Source: Paracidovorax citrulli (GTDB lineage: Bacteria > Pseudomonadota > Gammaproteobacteria > Burkholderiales > Burkholderiaceae_C). Taken from it: DNA of 64,000 nucleotides. Location of the stretch: contig NZ_FNEY01000024.1 of NCBI RefSeq assembly GCF_900100305.1, positions 18,857 to 82,856 of the forward strand, given 5' to 3'. Numbering within the stretch: the first letter of the stretch is position 1; each line of letters starts with the position of its first letter. This document shows positions 28,269 through 36,199 of this stretch, piece by piece. The notes beneath the pieces are model-generated. The model was not told where the DNA came from, did no database searches, and saw only the letters and a program-made list of their open reading frames with translations. Position numbers and translations under genes: made by a program.

Positions 28269-29069
28269 TCATCCGGGTGGCGGCGCCGAAGCCGCGCGCA
28301 CCCTGGCGAGCGCCCGGCACAGGTCGGCCCAGGCCGCGGCCTTGGCTTCGGGCGCGCGCAGCAGATAGGCCGGGTCGTAGGTGACGACCGCGGGCGTGCC
28401 GTCCGGCAACTGGTGCGCCGTGGCGCGCAGCCGGCCGAGCGGCTCGCGGCTGCCCAGAACGGCCCGGGCGGCCGGCAGGCCCAGCACCAGCACCATCGCC
28501 GGCCGCAGCGTGGCGATGGCGGCCTGCAGCGATCCTGCGGTGTCCTCCTCGCCCTCTGCTGCCCCGGGGGCGGCCCGCTCCACGGCGGAAAAATGCGCGC
28601 GCGGATGGCGGTGCAGGCGCATCGCGCGCAGCATGTTGTCCAGCAGCTTGCCGGTATCCCCGGACAGCGGCGCCCCGGGCGACGGGCTTTCGCCGACCAC
28701 GAGCCAGCCGCTGCCGAGCTCGGCGGGCGCGGCGGCGGGGTCCGCCTGCGGATAGAGGGGCAGCGGCGCATGGAGTCGCAGCAACGGCCCGGTGGCCTCC
28801 GGCGTGCGCGCTCCGGCGGCGGGCGCTGCTGGGGGAGGCTGCACGGGGGCCGCGGGCCGCGGCGTGGCCGGCGCGGGCGCCTGCCGCACGCCGGTGCCCC
28901 CGGCGGGAGGCGGGGCGTGGACGGCGGCGGCACGGACGGGTACGGCCGGCTGCGTGGCCGGTGCCGGGGCTGCCTGCGCCTCGGCCGGTGCCACGGGGGT
29001 GGGTGCCCATACGGTGATGCCCATTTCGGCCAGCATGGCGCGCTGGCGGGCGTCGAGGTCGAGGCTCAT
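28269..29069 (-). CDS. Uracil-DNA glycosylase-superfamily protein, degenerate (no Fe-S cysteines)
   Basis: A 266-residue protein. Residues 22-115 are a Pro/Ala-rich, probably disordered segment. From about 120 there is a UDG-fold domain: LVVGESPSPGAPLSGDTGKL corresponds to the family-4 motif GEAPG..ED..G.PFVG.AG, and TYDPAYLLRAP corresponds to the C-terminal THHPAYLLR-type motif. The His there is replaced by Asp, and the acidic ED pair of motif 1 is missing. Only one Cys (251) exists, so the 4Fe-4S cluster of family-4 enzymes cannot form. It is probably not a normal uracil glycosylase. Its ATG overlaps the rimI stop by four bases, placing it last in a tsaB-rimI-UDG-like operon. Confidence 0.82.
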   Translation of the reverse strand: MSLDLDARQRAMLAEMGITVWAPTPVAPAEAQAAPAPATQPAVPVRAAAVHAPPPAGGTGVRQAPAPATPRPAAPVQPPPAAPAAGARTPEATGPLLRLHAPLPLYPQADPAAAPAELGSGWLVVGESPSPGAPLSGDTGKLLDNMLRAMRLHRHPRAHFSAVERAAPGAAEGEEDTAGSLQAAIATLRPAMVLVLGLPAARAVLGSREPLGRLRATAHQLPDGTPAVVTYDPAYLLRAPEAKAAAWADLCRALARVRAASAPPPG

Positions 29070-29539
29070 AGGGGGCGGCTCATCACGATGGCATCTTCTC
29101 GGCCCCCGTCCGCCGCGGGGTAGTAGCGCTTGCGTTCCCCCACGGTGCGGAAGCCGTGGGCCAGGTAAATGTCGCGGGCGCGCTGGTTGCTCACGCGCAC
29201 TTCCAGCCAGAGCCACTGCGCCCGCTGGCCACGTGCCCAGAGCACGAGCGCGTCGAGCAGCACGCGCGCCCAGCCCTGGCGCTGGTGGGCGGGCGCGACG
29301 GTGAGATTGAGCAGGTGGACTTCGTCCACGCCGCGCATGGCCACGAAGTAGCCGATCAGCTCCCCGTTGCCGGCCACCAGCAGCGGCGCTTCGTAGCCCG
29401 CGGCCAGCGCATCAGTGAAATTGCCGCGCGTCCAGGGATGCGAATAGGCCTGCCGCTCGATCTCCAGCAATGCGTCCAGGCGTCCTGGCGTGAGCGGCTC
29501 GAAGCGGACTTCGTCCGGATGGGGGAAATGGACGCTCAT
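29066..29539 (-). CDS. rimI: Ribosomal protein S18-alanine N-acetyltransferase
   Basis: A 157-residue GNAT enzyme. Acetyl-CoA binding is shown by LLNLTVAPAHQRQGWARVLL (RxxGxA type) and the C-terminal VSNQRARDIYLAHGFRTVGERKRYY is typical of RimI, which acetylates the N-terminal Ala of S18. It overlaps tsaB upstream and the UDG-like gene downstream by four bases each. Pairing with tsaB is widespread in proteobacteria. Confidence 0.92.
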   Translation of the reverse strand: MSVHFPHPDEVRFEPLTPGRLDALLEIERQAYSHPWTRGNFTDALAAGYEAPLLVAGNGELIGYFVAMRGVDEVHLLNLTVAPAHQRQGWARVLLDALVLWARGQRAQWLWLEVRVSNQRARDIYLAHGFRTVGERKRYYPAADGGREDAIVMSRPL

Positions 29540-30318
29540 GGCTGCGGGGACGCGCCAGCGCCCGTGGCGCTGGATGGGTTGCCGGCAATGGATGCCGCCT
29601 CGCGGGCGGCAGCCCGCTCGGCCGTGGTCTGCGCCACCTTGTCGCGGACGTAGCGCGGTAGCGCGCCCTCAGCCGGCACCGCCTGGCCGGCGGCCAGCAG
29701 CGCGGGCGCCAGGCGCAGCAGCGCCGCGGCCGTGGGCAATGCGGCCACGTGCGCCGCGGCGGGTGCGCCGGGCGCGAGGCGCTCCCCGTAGGCGGCGCGG
29801 GCATTGCCGGCCACGGCATGGCCTTCCGGCACCTGGACGGCTTCAGGTGCGCAGAGTCCGAAGGTGTCGCCGTCCGCTGCCTGCCATCCTCCTTCGGCAT
29901 GCCATGCATAGCGTGCCGCATAGACCTCGTCCATCCGCGCGTCGAGCACCGCCACCACCTGCGTGCAGCCGTGGGCGGCGCGGGCCTCCTCGGCGACCGC
30001 GAGCAGGGTGTCCACCGGCAGCACGGGCACGCCCGCGCCGCCCCGGGCGCCGAATGCCAGGCCCTGGGCCACGGCGCAGGCCGTGCGCAATCCGGTGAAG
30101 GAACCGGGCCCGCGGCCAAAAACGATGGCGTCCAGCGTATCGAACGACAGCCCGGCCTCCGACAACAGCTCCCGGATCGCCGGCAGCAGTCCGGCCGACG
30201 CATGGGCCCCGCCGGGGGCGCTGCGCTGCCAGAGGCACGCCGGTCCGCCGTCCGCCGCCGGCCGCTGGACGGCGATGGACAGGGTGTCGGTGCTGGTGTC
30301 GAAGGCGAGCAGGTGCAT
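29536..30318 (-). CDS. tsaB: tRNA threonylcarbamoyladenosine biosynthesis protein TsaB
   Basis: A 260-residue ASKHA-fold protein: LLAFDTSTDTLSIAV at the start, then IVFGRGPGSFTGLRTACAVA and VVAVLDARMDEVYAARY. With TsaD and TsaE it transfers the threonylcarbamoyl group made by TsaC/Sua5 to A37 of ANN-decoding tRNAs. A Sua5-type enzyme is encoded at 35179. The ATG at 30318 gives the conserved N-terminus. First gene of the tsaB-rimI-UDG-like operon. Confidence 0.93.
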   Translation of the reverse strand: MHLLAFDTSTDTLSIAVQRPAADGGPACLWQRSAPGGAHASAGLLPAIRELLSEAGLSFDTLDAIVFGRGPGSFTGLRTACAVAQGLAFGARGGAGVPVLPVDTLLAVAEEARAAHGCTQVVAVLDARMDEVYAARYAWHAEGGWQAADGDTFGLCAPEAVQVPEGHAVAGNARAAYGERLAPGAPAAAHVAALPTAAALLRLAPALLAAGQAVPAEGALPRYVRDKVAQTTAERAAAREAASIAGNPSSATGAGASPQP

Positions 30319-30439
30319 GGTGGGATGGGGGCTGCGGACCCGCGGCCGCGGTGCAGGTCGGGTGGGGCGTGCAAGAGGGGGATTATCCGCGCTGCGCTCC
30401 GGGCGGGGTGCGTCAGGGGGATCGCTAGACTCCCGGGCC

Positions 30440-31978
30440 ATGCCCGCACAGACCCTTTCTCCGTCCCGCCGACCCTCCTTCGCTCCCTGGGGCCGCCTGC
30501 TGGCCCTGGGGGCCTGCATGGCCTGCGGGGGCCTTTTCGCGCCCCTGGCGCTCGCCCAGCCGCAGAAAGCCCTCCCGGCCGCCGCCGGACGCCCCGCAGC
30601 GGTGGTCCGCACGGCCGATACCGCCCTGCCGGCCGCGGTGGAGGCTGCCCTGCAGCGCGCCAAGGTGCCCTCCGATGCCGTCGCTTTCGTGGTGGCCGAT
30701 GCCGACGGCCGCCAGCCGCCACGCCTGTCCTGGCGCGCGCAGGAGCCCATGAATCCGGCATCGGTGATGAAGCTCGTCACCACCTACGCCGCGCTGGAAC
30801 TGCTGGGGCCGGCCTATACCTGGGACACCCCCGTCTATCTCGACGCCAGGCCGCAGGGCGGCAGCCTGCGCGGCAATGTGTACATCAAGGGCGTGGGCGA
30901 CCCGCAGCTGGTGATGGAGCGGCTCTGGCTGATGCTGCGGCGTCTGCAGGCACAGGGCGTGCAGGTCATCGTCGGCGACATCGTGCTCGATCGCTCCGCC
31001 TTCGACCTGCCGTCCCACGACGCCGGGCTGTTCGACGGCGAGCCGCTGCGCCCCTACAACGCCGCGCCGGACGCGCTGCTGGTCAATTTCAAATCGGTCA
31101 CGCTGACCTTCGTGCCCGACGTGGCGGCCGGCTTGGCGCGCGTGGCGGCCGAGCCGCCGATGGCCGGGGCGCCATGGCCGTCCACGGTGCCGCTCGCGGC
31201 GCCGGGCTCGGAATGCGGCGACTGGCGCGCGGCGCTGCGGCCCGAGGCGGCGGCAGGCGGTGCCGTGGGCGGCGTCGCCTTCCAGGGCGTGTTCCCTGCG
31301 GCCTGCGGCGAGCGCGTCTGGTCCGTCGCGCCGCCCGATCCGCAGGGCTTCGCGGCCCGCGCCGTGGAGGGCATGTGGCGCGAACTGGGTGGCAAGCTCA
31401 CCGGCAGCGTGCGGGAGGGGCGGGTGCCCGCGGGGCTCGCGCCATCGTTCACGGTGTCGTCCCCGCCCCTGGCCGAAACGGTGCGCGCCATCAACAAATA
31501 CAGCAACAACGTGATGACGCAGCAGCTCTTCCTGACCATCGCGCTGCAGAAGAACGGCACGGCCACCTTCGACGGCGCGCGCAATGCCGTGGCCCAGTGG
31601 TGGCGCCAGCGCGTGCCGGCGGCCGAGGCGCCCGTGCTGGACAACGGCGCGGGCCTGAGCCGCGAGGCACGCGTGAGCGCTGCGTCGCTCGCGCGCATGC
31701 TGCAGGCCGCCTGGGCCTCTCCCGTCATGCCGGAACTGCTCTCGTCCCTGCCCATCGCTGGAACCGACGGCACCCTGCGCCGTTCCGCGATGGGGCGCGC
31801 CGCGCGTGCCGCGCATCTCAAGACCGGCACGCTGCGCGACGTGTCCGCGCTCGCCGGCATCGTGCACGCAGCGGGAGGGCGCCGCTACGTGGTCGTGGCG
31901 CTGGCCAACCACCCCAACGCCGCGGCGGCCCGCCCGGCCATGGAGGCCCTGGTGGACTGGGCCGCGTCGGAGCGCTGA
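30440..31978 (+). CDS. dacB: D-alanyl-D-alanine carboxypeptidase/endopeptidase (PBP4)
   Basis: A 512-residue periplasmic penicillin-binding protein. After a signal peptide (cleavage near ALAQPQ, about residue 40) come SxxK in NPASVMKLVTTYAALELLG, SxN in INKYSNNVMTQQL and KTG in HLKTGTLRDVSALAG. The middle insertion domain of the PBP4 family lies between the first two motifs. It trims and opens peptidoglycan cross-links. Divergent from tsaB by 121 bp. Confidence 0.94.
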   Translation: MPAQTLSPSRRPSFAPWGRLLALGACMACGGLFAPLALAQPQKALPAAAGRPAAVVRTADTALPAAVEAALQRAKVPSDAVAFVVADADGRQPPRLSWRAQEPMNPASVMKLVTTYAALELLGPAYTWDTPVYLDARPQGGSLRGNVYIKGVGDPQLVMERLWLMLRRLQAQGVQVIVGDIVLDRSAFDLPSHDAGLFDGEPLRPYNAAPDALLVNFKSVTLTFVPDVAAGLARVAAEPPMAGAPWPSTVPLAAPGSECGDWRAALRPEAAAGGAVGGVAFQGVFPAACGERVWSVAPPDPQGFAARAVEGMWRELGGKLTGSVREGRVPAGLAPSFTVSSPPLAETVRAINKYSNNVMTQQLFLTIALQKNGTATFDGARNAVAQWWRQRVPAAEAPVLDNGAGLSREARVSAASLARMLQAAWASPVMPELLSSLPIAGTDGTLRRSAMGRAARAAHLKTGTLRDVSALAGIVHAAGGRRYVVVALANHPNAAAARPAMEALVDWAASER

Positions 31979-32133
31979 GGCCAGGGCACGATACGCGCAC
32001 GCCACGGCAGGTATGCGAGTCTTGCGCTGGAGTTGACCGCGCGACTTATCTTCCAGACCGGGCGGGCGTGGTATCGGTAATTCCCCTGCCCTGGGTGGAA
32101 TGTGTGCAGGATTACGATGGGTTCCGATAAAGC

Positions 32134-32151
32134 GCACGATCGTGCTTTTTT
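32134..32151 (+). other. Short terminator-like hairpin before the GDSL gene
   Basis: GCACGATCGTGC (a 12-bp palindrome) is followed by six T, 18 bp before the GDSL esterase start. The stem is only four base pairs with a four-base loop. It might stop dacB read-through, or attenuate the gene it precedes. Confidence 0.35.
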
Positions 32152-32168
32152 AACCAGACGGAGCAAAC

Positions 32169-33320
32169 GTGATCTCTAAAACCATCTACAACAGAGCGTC
32201 CTGGTCCGTGGTGGCCGCCGCCTGCATGCTTGCGGCCTGCGGCGGTGGCGGTTCCGACACCGCACCGGCGGCGCGGGTGACTTCCGTGAAGGTCATGGGC
32301 GACAGCCTGGCCGACAGCGGCACCTTCGGCCTCAAGTTCACCGTGCAGGGCACGGCAGCCACGGGCGCGGGGTCCACGCAGATCTGGCCGGAACGCGTCG
32401 CGGCCAATTACAGCCAGACGCTGTGCGCCCACTACCTCTTCAACGGCGCCTCGTTCACCGTCAACCCCGCGTGCACCAACTACGCGGTGGGAGGCGGCCG
32501 CATCAACAATCCCACGGCACCGAATGCGCCCGCGTCGATCACCCAGCAGATCAAGGATGCCGGCTCGGCCGGGTTCTCCGACGGCGATCTCGTCCTGATC
32601 GATGGCGGCGGCAACGATGCCGCGGACATCATCGGCGCCTACCTGCGGGTGCCCCGCGACGGGGGGGCAGCCTACCGCGCGCTGCTGCTCACGCAGCTCG
32701 ACGCGGCCACCGTCGCCAATGCCTTCGCCGCAGGTGCGGCCGGGCTCGCTCAGGCGGGCGGCCTGTACATGCAGGCGCTGGCCACGCAGTTCGCCGGCAC
32801 CATCCGCTCCAACGTCCTGGAAAAGGGCGCCAAGCGGGTCGCCGTGCTCAATGCGCCCGGCGTCACGCTCACGCCGCGCTTCCGCTTCGTGCTGGCCGGT
32901 GTCGCCGCCGCCAATGGCGCCGCGGCGGCCACCCAGGCCGCCGCCGTGTTCGACGGCTGGGTGCAGGCCTTCAATGCCCGCCTCGGCGCTTCGTTGAGCG
33001 GCGACAGCCGGGTGACGGTGGTCGATTTCTACAGCAACTTCAAGGACCAGGCCACCAACCCGGCGCAGTACCAGCTGACCAACGCGACCACGCCGGTCTG
33101 CCCCGCGACCGGCGTGGACAGCGATGGCCTGCCGACCTACAACTTCCCCACCTGCACGGCCGCCGCGCTGTCTGCCGCCACCCCGCCCGCAGGAGCCACC
33201 GGCGGCGCCGACTGGTGGAAGAGCTACGGCTTCGCCGACAGCTTCCATCCCACGCCCTATGGCCATCAGCTGATCGGCCAGCTGGTGGCACGTTCGCTGG
33301 CCCAGGCGGGCTGGCTCTGA
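32169..33320 (+). CDS. SGNH/GDSL hydrolase lipoprotein (esterase)
   Basis: A 383-residue lipoprotein precursor with Cys24 in MLAACGGGG as the likely lipidation site. It has a complete SGNH set: Ser46 in VMGDSLADSG (block I), the Gly in NYAVGGG, Asn in DGGGNDAAD (block III), and Asp357/His360 in FADSFHPTPYGHQ (block V). It is probably an outer-membrane or periplasmic esterase or lipase. The GTG start at 32169 is preceded by ACGGAGCAAAC. The OmpW-like gene follows in the same direction. Confidence 0.9.
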   Translation: MISKTIYNRASWSVVAAACMLAACGGGGSDTAPAARVTSVKVMGDSLADSGTFGLKFTVQGTAATGAGSTQIWPERVAANYSQTLCAHYLFNGASFTVNPACTNYAVGGGRINNPTAPNAPASITQQIKDAGSAGFSDGDLVLIDGGGNDAADIIGAYLRVPRDGGAAYRALLLTQLDAATVANAFAAGAAGLAQAGGLYMQALATQFAGTIRSNVLEKGAKRVAVLNAPGVTLTPRFRFVLAGVAAANGAAAATQAAAVFDGWVQAFNARLGASLSGDSRVTVVDFYSNFKDQATNPAQYQLTNATTPVCPATGVDSDGLPTYNFPTCTAAALSAATPPAGATGGADWWKSYGFADSFHPTPYGHQLIGQLVARSLAQAGWL

Positions 33321-33340
33321 TGCGGATAGGAGTGTTCGCC

Positions 33341-34033
33341 ATGGCTCGATTCCTCTCTTTCCGTCCTTCCGCCGCCGCGCTGGCCGCCGGTGCCCTCGCC
33401 CTGCTCGCATGTTCCGGCGCCTCCGCGCAGGTCGCGGGCACCTGGAGCGTGCGCCTGGGTGCCACGCACATTTCGCCGCAGGTCAAGAGCGGCAACCTGT
33501 CCGCCCCGGCCTTTCCCGACACCCGGGTGGATGTGGGATCGGACACCGCATTCACGGGCGGCATCAACTACATGGTGACCGACAACTGGGCGGTCGATGT
33601 GCCGTTCGGCCTGCCGTTCAAGCATGAATTCCGCGGCGCCGGCGCCATCGACGGCGTGGGCAAGGTCGGCGAGACCAAGGTGTTGCCCGCCACCGTGTTC
33701 GCGCAGTACCGCTTCGGCGAGGCGAAGTCCGCCTTCCGCCCCTACGTGGGCCTGGGCGTGACCTACGCCAAGTTCTTCAAGGAGCGCACCACCGCCACGC
33801 TGAACGGCCTCACGGGCGGCACGCCCGCCAATCCCACGACGGCGTCCATCGACGACAAATGGGGCATCACGCCGCAGATCGGCTTCGTCTGGAACATCAA
33901 CGACAAGTGGTTCGTCGATGCGGCCTACTACAAGAGCTTCCTGAAGACCAGGACGCATCTGTCCAGCGGCCAGACCATCGACATCCGGCTGAATCCCAAC
34001 GTCTTTGCCGTGGGCATCGGCTACCGGTTCTGA
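33341..34033 (+). CDS. ompW: OmpW family outer membrane protein
   Basis: The 230-residue precursor has a signal peptide ending at ASAQ (about residue 29) and an eight-strand beta-barrel pattern ending in Phe (NVFAVGIGYRF). Wording WSVRLGATHISPQVKSG, NYMVTDNWAVDV, RPYVGLGVTYAKFF and DAAYYKSFLKT is typical of OmpW, a small channel for hydrophobic molecules. An AGGAG precedes the ATG at 33341; an upstream ATG at 33320 overlaps the GDSL stop, so the two are probably co-transcribed. Confidence 0.9.
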   Translation: MARFLSFRPSAAALAAGALALLACSGASAQVAGTWSVRLGATHISPQVKSGNLSAPAFPDTRVDVGSDTAFTGGINYMVTDNWAVDVPFGLPFKHEFRGAGAIDGVGKVGETKVLPATVFAQYRFGEAKSAFRPYVGLGVTYAKFFKERTTATLNGLTGGTPANPTTASIDDKWGITPQIGFVWNINDKWFVDAAYYKSFLKTRTHLSSGQTIDIRLNPNVFAVGIGYRF

Positions 34034-34056
34034 ACCCAAAGTCGCAGTGGCACATG

Positions 34057-34083
34057 AAAAAGCCGACCCTCGGGTCGGCTTTT
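34057..34083 (+). terminator. Terminator behind ompW
   Basis: AAAGCCGACCC (34059-34069) pairs with GGGTCGGCTTT (34072-34082), flanked by A and T runs. It can work in both directions and may also stop the convergent SGNH-like gene. Confidence 0.88.
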
Positions 34084-34137
34084 GCGTTGGCGCTCCAGGT
34101 GCCGGACCGCACCGGCCCAGGCCGGCGCGACCCCGCT

Positions 34138-35088
34138 TCACCAGCGGGCGCGCAGGCGGTCGTAAGCGTAGGTGCCGAACTGGCGGTGGGCGGACGGCGT
34201 CATGTAGATGCTGTCGGCGAACACGTAGCGGTTCTGGTCCGCGCCGCTCACCAGGGTGGACGCATTGCAGCGCAGGGAGCTGACCTGGCCCGCGCCGATG
34301 CCGATGTCGTTGCCCGAAGCGACCGACGTGCAGACCGGGTTGTCCTTGTTGGTGAAGTTGTATCCGCCCGGCGAGCCGATGAACAGGTTGCCGTAGTACT
34401 CCAGGTCCACGTAGAGCACGGTCTTGCCCAGATCTTCGATGTTCACGAGCAGCGACTGGTTGAAGCGCGTGCTGGCGGTGCTCAGCAGGCTCTGCTGGCC
34501 CAGCGCCACGGCCCAGGGGCTCTTGCCGAGATCGTAGGTGCCGATGACCACCACGTGCTTGGCGCCCGCGTTCGACAGGCGGCGCACCTGGGCGGCCAGT
34601 TCGGTGCCGGCGGTGGCCGCGGCCGAGAGGAACTGGTCGCTCGTCATCGTGCCGGCCGTGACGGCGGACATGCCGGCGATGAGGTCGCTGATGCCGCCGT
34701 TCATGAGCACCAGGTCGTTGCCGCCCAGCGTGTTGGATGCCAGGAACGTGGTGATCTGCTGGGTGGTGGACGGTGCCGAGCCCCCCGCGGCATCGGTGGA
34801 TGCCGTCACCCGGGCGTTGCCCCGGGCGTAGGCCATCCCGCCAGAAGCGGAGGGCGCGAGCGGGCGACCGTAGTTGTTGGCGATCTGCAGCGTCCAGTTG
34901 TTGATGGAGCCGTCGTTCACGGTGTAGAGGGCACCGTTCTGGCCGACGTCGGTGAAGCCATCGCCGAAGGTGATGATGCGATCGGGCGTCAGGGCCGACT
35001 CCGTGGTGCTGGAACCGCAGGCTGCCACGAGCGCCGCCGATGCGCAGGCGGCGATCAGGAAGGAGCGGCGCATCCAATTTGCTGCCAT
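34138..35088 (-). CDS. SGNH/GDSL-fold lipoprotein, catalytic residues lost (predicted pseudoenzyme)
   Basis: A 316-residue lipoprotein precursor (Cys24 in VAACGSS). The fold markers of the GDSL family are present but changed at the active site. Block I reads ITFGDGFTDVG, with Gly44 where the nucleophile Ser should be. Block III reads MNGGISDLIAG, with Ser for Asn. Block V reads ADSIYMTPSAHRQ, with Tyr295 in place of the catalytic His three residues after Asp292. It probably does not hydrolyse esters and may bind a ligand or polymer instead. GGAG lies 8 bases before the ATG at 35088. It converges on the ompW gene and the intact GDSL gene lies just beyond. Confidence 0.87.
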   Translation of the reverse strand: MAANWMRRSFLIAACASAALVAACGSSTTESALTPDRIITFGDGFTDVGQNGALYTVNDGSINNWTLQIANNYGRPLAPSASGGMAYARGNARVTASTDAAGGSAPSTTQQITTFLASNTLGGNDLVLMNGGISDLIAGMSAVTAGTMTSDQFLSAAATAGTELAAQVRRLSNAGAKHVVVIGTYDLGKSPWAVALGQQSLLSTASTRFNQSLLVNIEDLGKTVLYVDLEYYGNLFIGSPGGYNFTNKDNPVCTSVASGNDIGIGAGQVSSLRCNASTLVSGADQNRYVFADSIYMTPSAHRQFGTYAYDRLRARW

Positions 35089-35178
35089 ATGTTGTTCTCC
35101 AGGAAAATTGAGCAAGAGTGTAACGACTGGCGCTGTAAGGCTTTGCAACCGGGGGTGTCGCCGAGGCGTCCCGCGAAT

Positions 35179-36189
35179 TCAGGCGGCGGCTGCCCGCTGC
35201 AGGCGGTCCCTCACGCCTTCCCAGTCCGGTGTCTCCGGCGGTGTTTCCACCCAGATGAGTTTCACACCCGCGTCATCGAAGTCCCGCAGGGCCGCGAAAA
35301 GTTCCCGGGCGGCGGCCGCGGCATCTTCCGGCATGCGGCGCAGTACCACGCCGGGCGATGGCGAACGAAGACGGGCGCGTGCATACACCGCCAGGTGGCG
35401 TGCCTCGGCGCCCAGCAGTTCCAGCCCGGCCTGCAGTGCCTTGGCGTCCATGAGCCGTACCTTGGCACTGGGCGCGTAGTGCGCTTCCAGCGTGCCGGAT
35501 GCCCGCGGCGTGTGCGAAGGCAGTTCCTCCTTCGACAGGGGCGACAGTCCGCAGGCCGCGGCGATCTCGGCGCGGGTGATGGCCCCCGGGCGCAGCAGCA
35601 CCGGCACGCCGCGCGTGCAGTCGATGATGGTCGATTCGATGCCCACCGCGCACGGCCCTCCGTCGAGGACCACCAGGCCTTCCCCGAACTCGTCCTGCAC
35701 ATGCTGCGCGGTGGTGGGGCTCACCCGGCCGAAGCGGTTGGCGCTGGGCGCCGCCACGCCATGCACCGGCTGGCCGCCCAGCGCCGGATCGTCCGATGCG
35801 CAGGCCTTGAGCACGGCCTGCGCCACCGGGTGCGCCGGGCAGCGCAGGCCCACGCTGTTCTGGCCGCCGGCCGCCGCGGCAGCCCTGTCCGGCAGGCGCG
35901 GGAGGATCAATGTCAGGGGGCCGGGCCAGAAAGCCCGTACCAGGGCCTCGGCGAAAGGCGGAACGGACGCGGCGAAGTGCGGTATGCCTTCGGGCCCCGC
36001 CACGTGCACGATCAGCGGGTGGTCGCTCGGGCGGCCCTTGGCCTCGAAAATCTGTGCCACGGCCGCGTCGCTGGCGGCATCCGCCGCGAGCCCGTACACG
36101 GTTTCCGTGGGCAGGCCCAGCAGCCTGCCGGCCCGCAGCGCCCGGGCCGCCGCATCGATGGAAGAGGGGAGCCGGCCGTCGAGGATCAT
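35179..36189 (-). CDS. sua5: L-threonylcarbamoyladenylate synthase (Sua5/YwlC type)
   Basis: A 336-residue protein with an N-terminal YrdC domain (LLGLPTETVYGLAADA, KGRPSDHPLIVHV, PGPLTLILPR, VAAPSANRFGRVSPT, STIIDC) and a C-terminal Sua5 domain from about residue 215 (PRASGTLEAHYAPSAKVRL). It makes threonylcarbamoyl-AMP from Thr, bicarbonate and ATP for t6A. It follows purK by 10 bp and so is probably the third gene of a purE-purK-sua5 operon. Confidence 0.93.
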   Translation of the reverse strand: MILDGRLPSSIDAAARALRAGRLLGLPTETVYGLAADAASDAAVAQIFEAKGRPSDHPLIVHVAGPEGIPHFAASVPPFAEALVRAFWPGPLTLILPRLPDRAAAAAGGQNSVGLRCPAHPVAQAVLKACASDDPALGGQPVHGVAAPSANRFGRVSPTTAQHVQDEFGEGLVVLDGGPCAVGIESTIIDCTRGVPVLLRPGAITRAEIAAACGLSPLSKEELPSHTPRASGTLEAHYAPSAKVRLMDAKALQAGLELLGAEARHLAVYARARLRSPSPGVVLRRMPEDAAAAARELFAALRDFDDAGVKLIWVETPPETPDWEGVRDRLQRAAAA

Positions 36190-36199
36190 GGCGGTGGCC

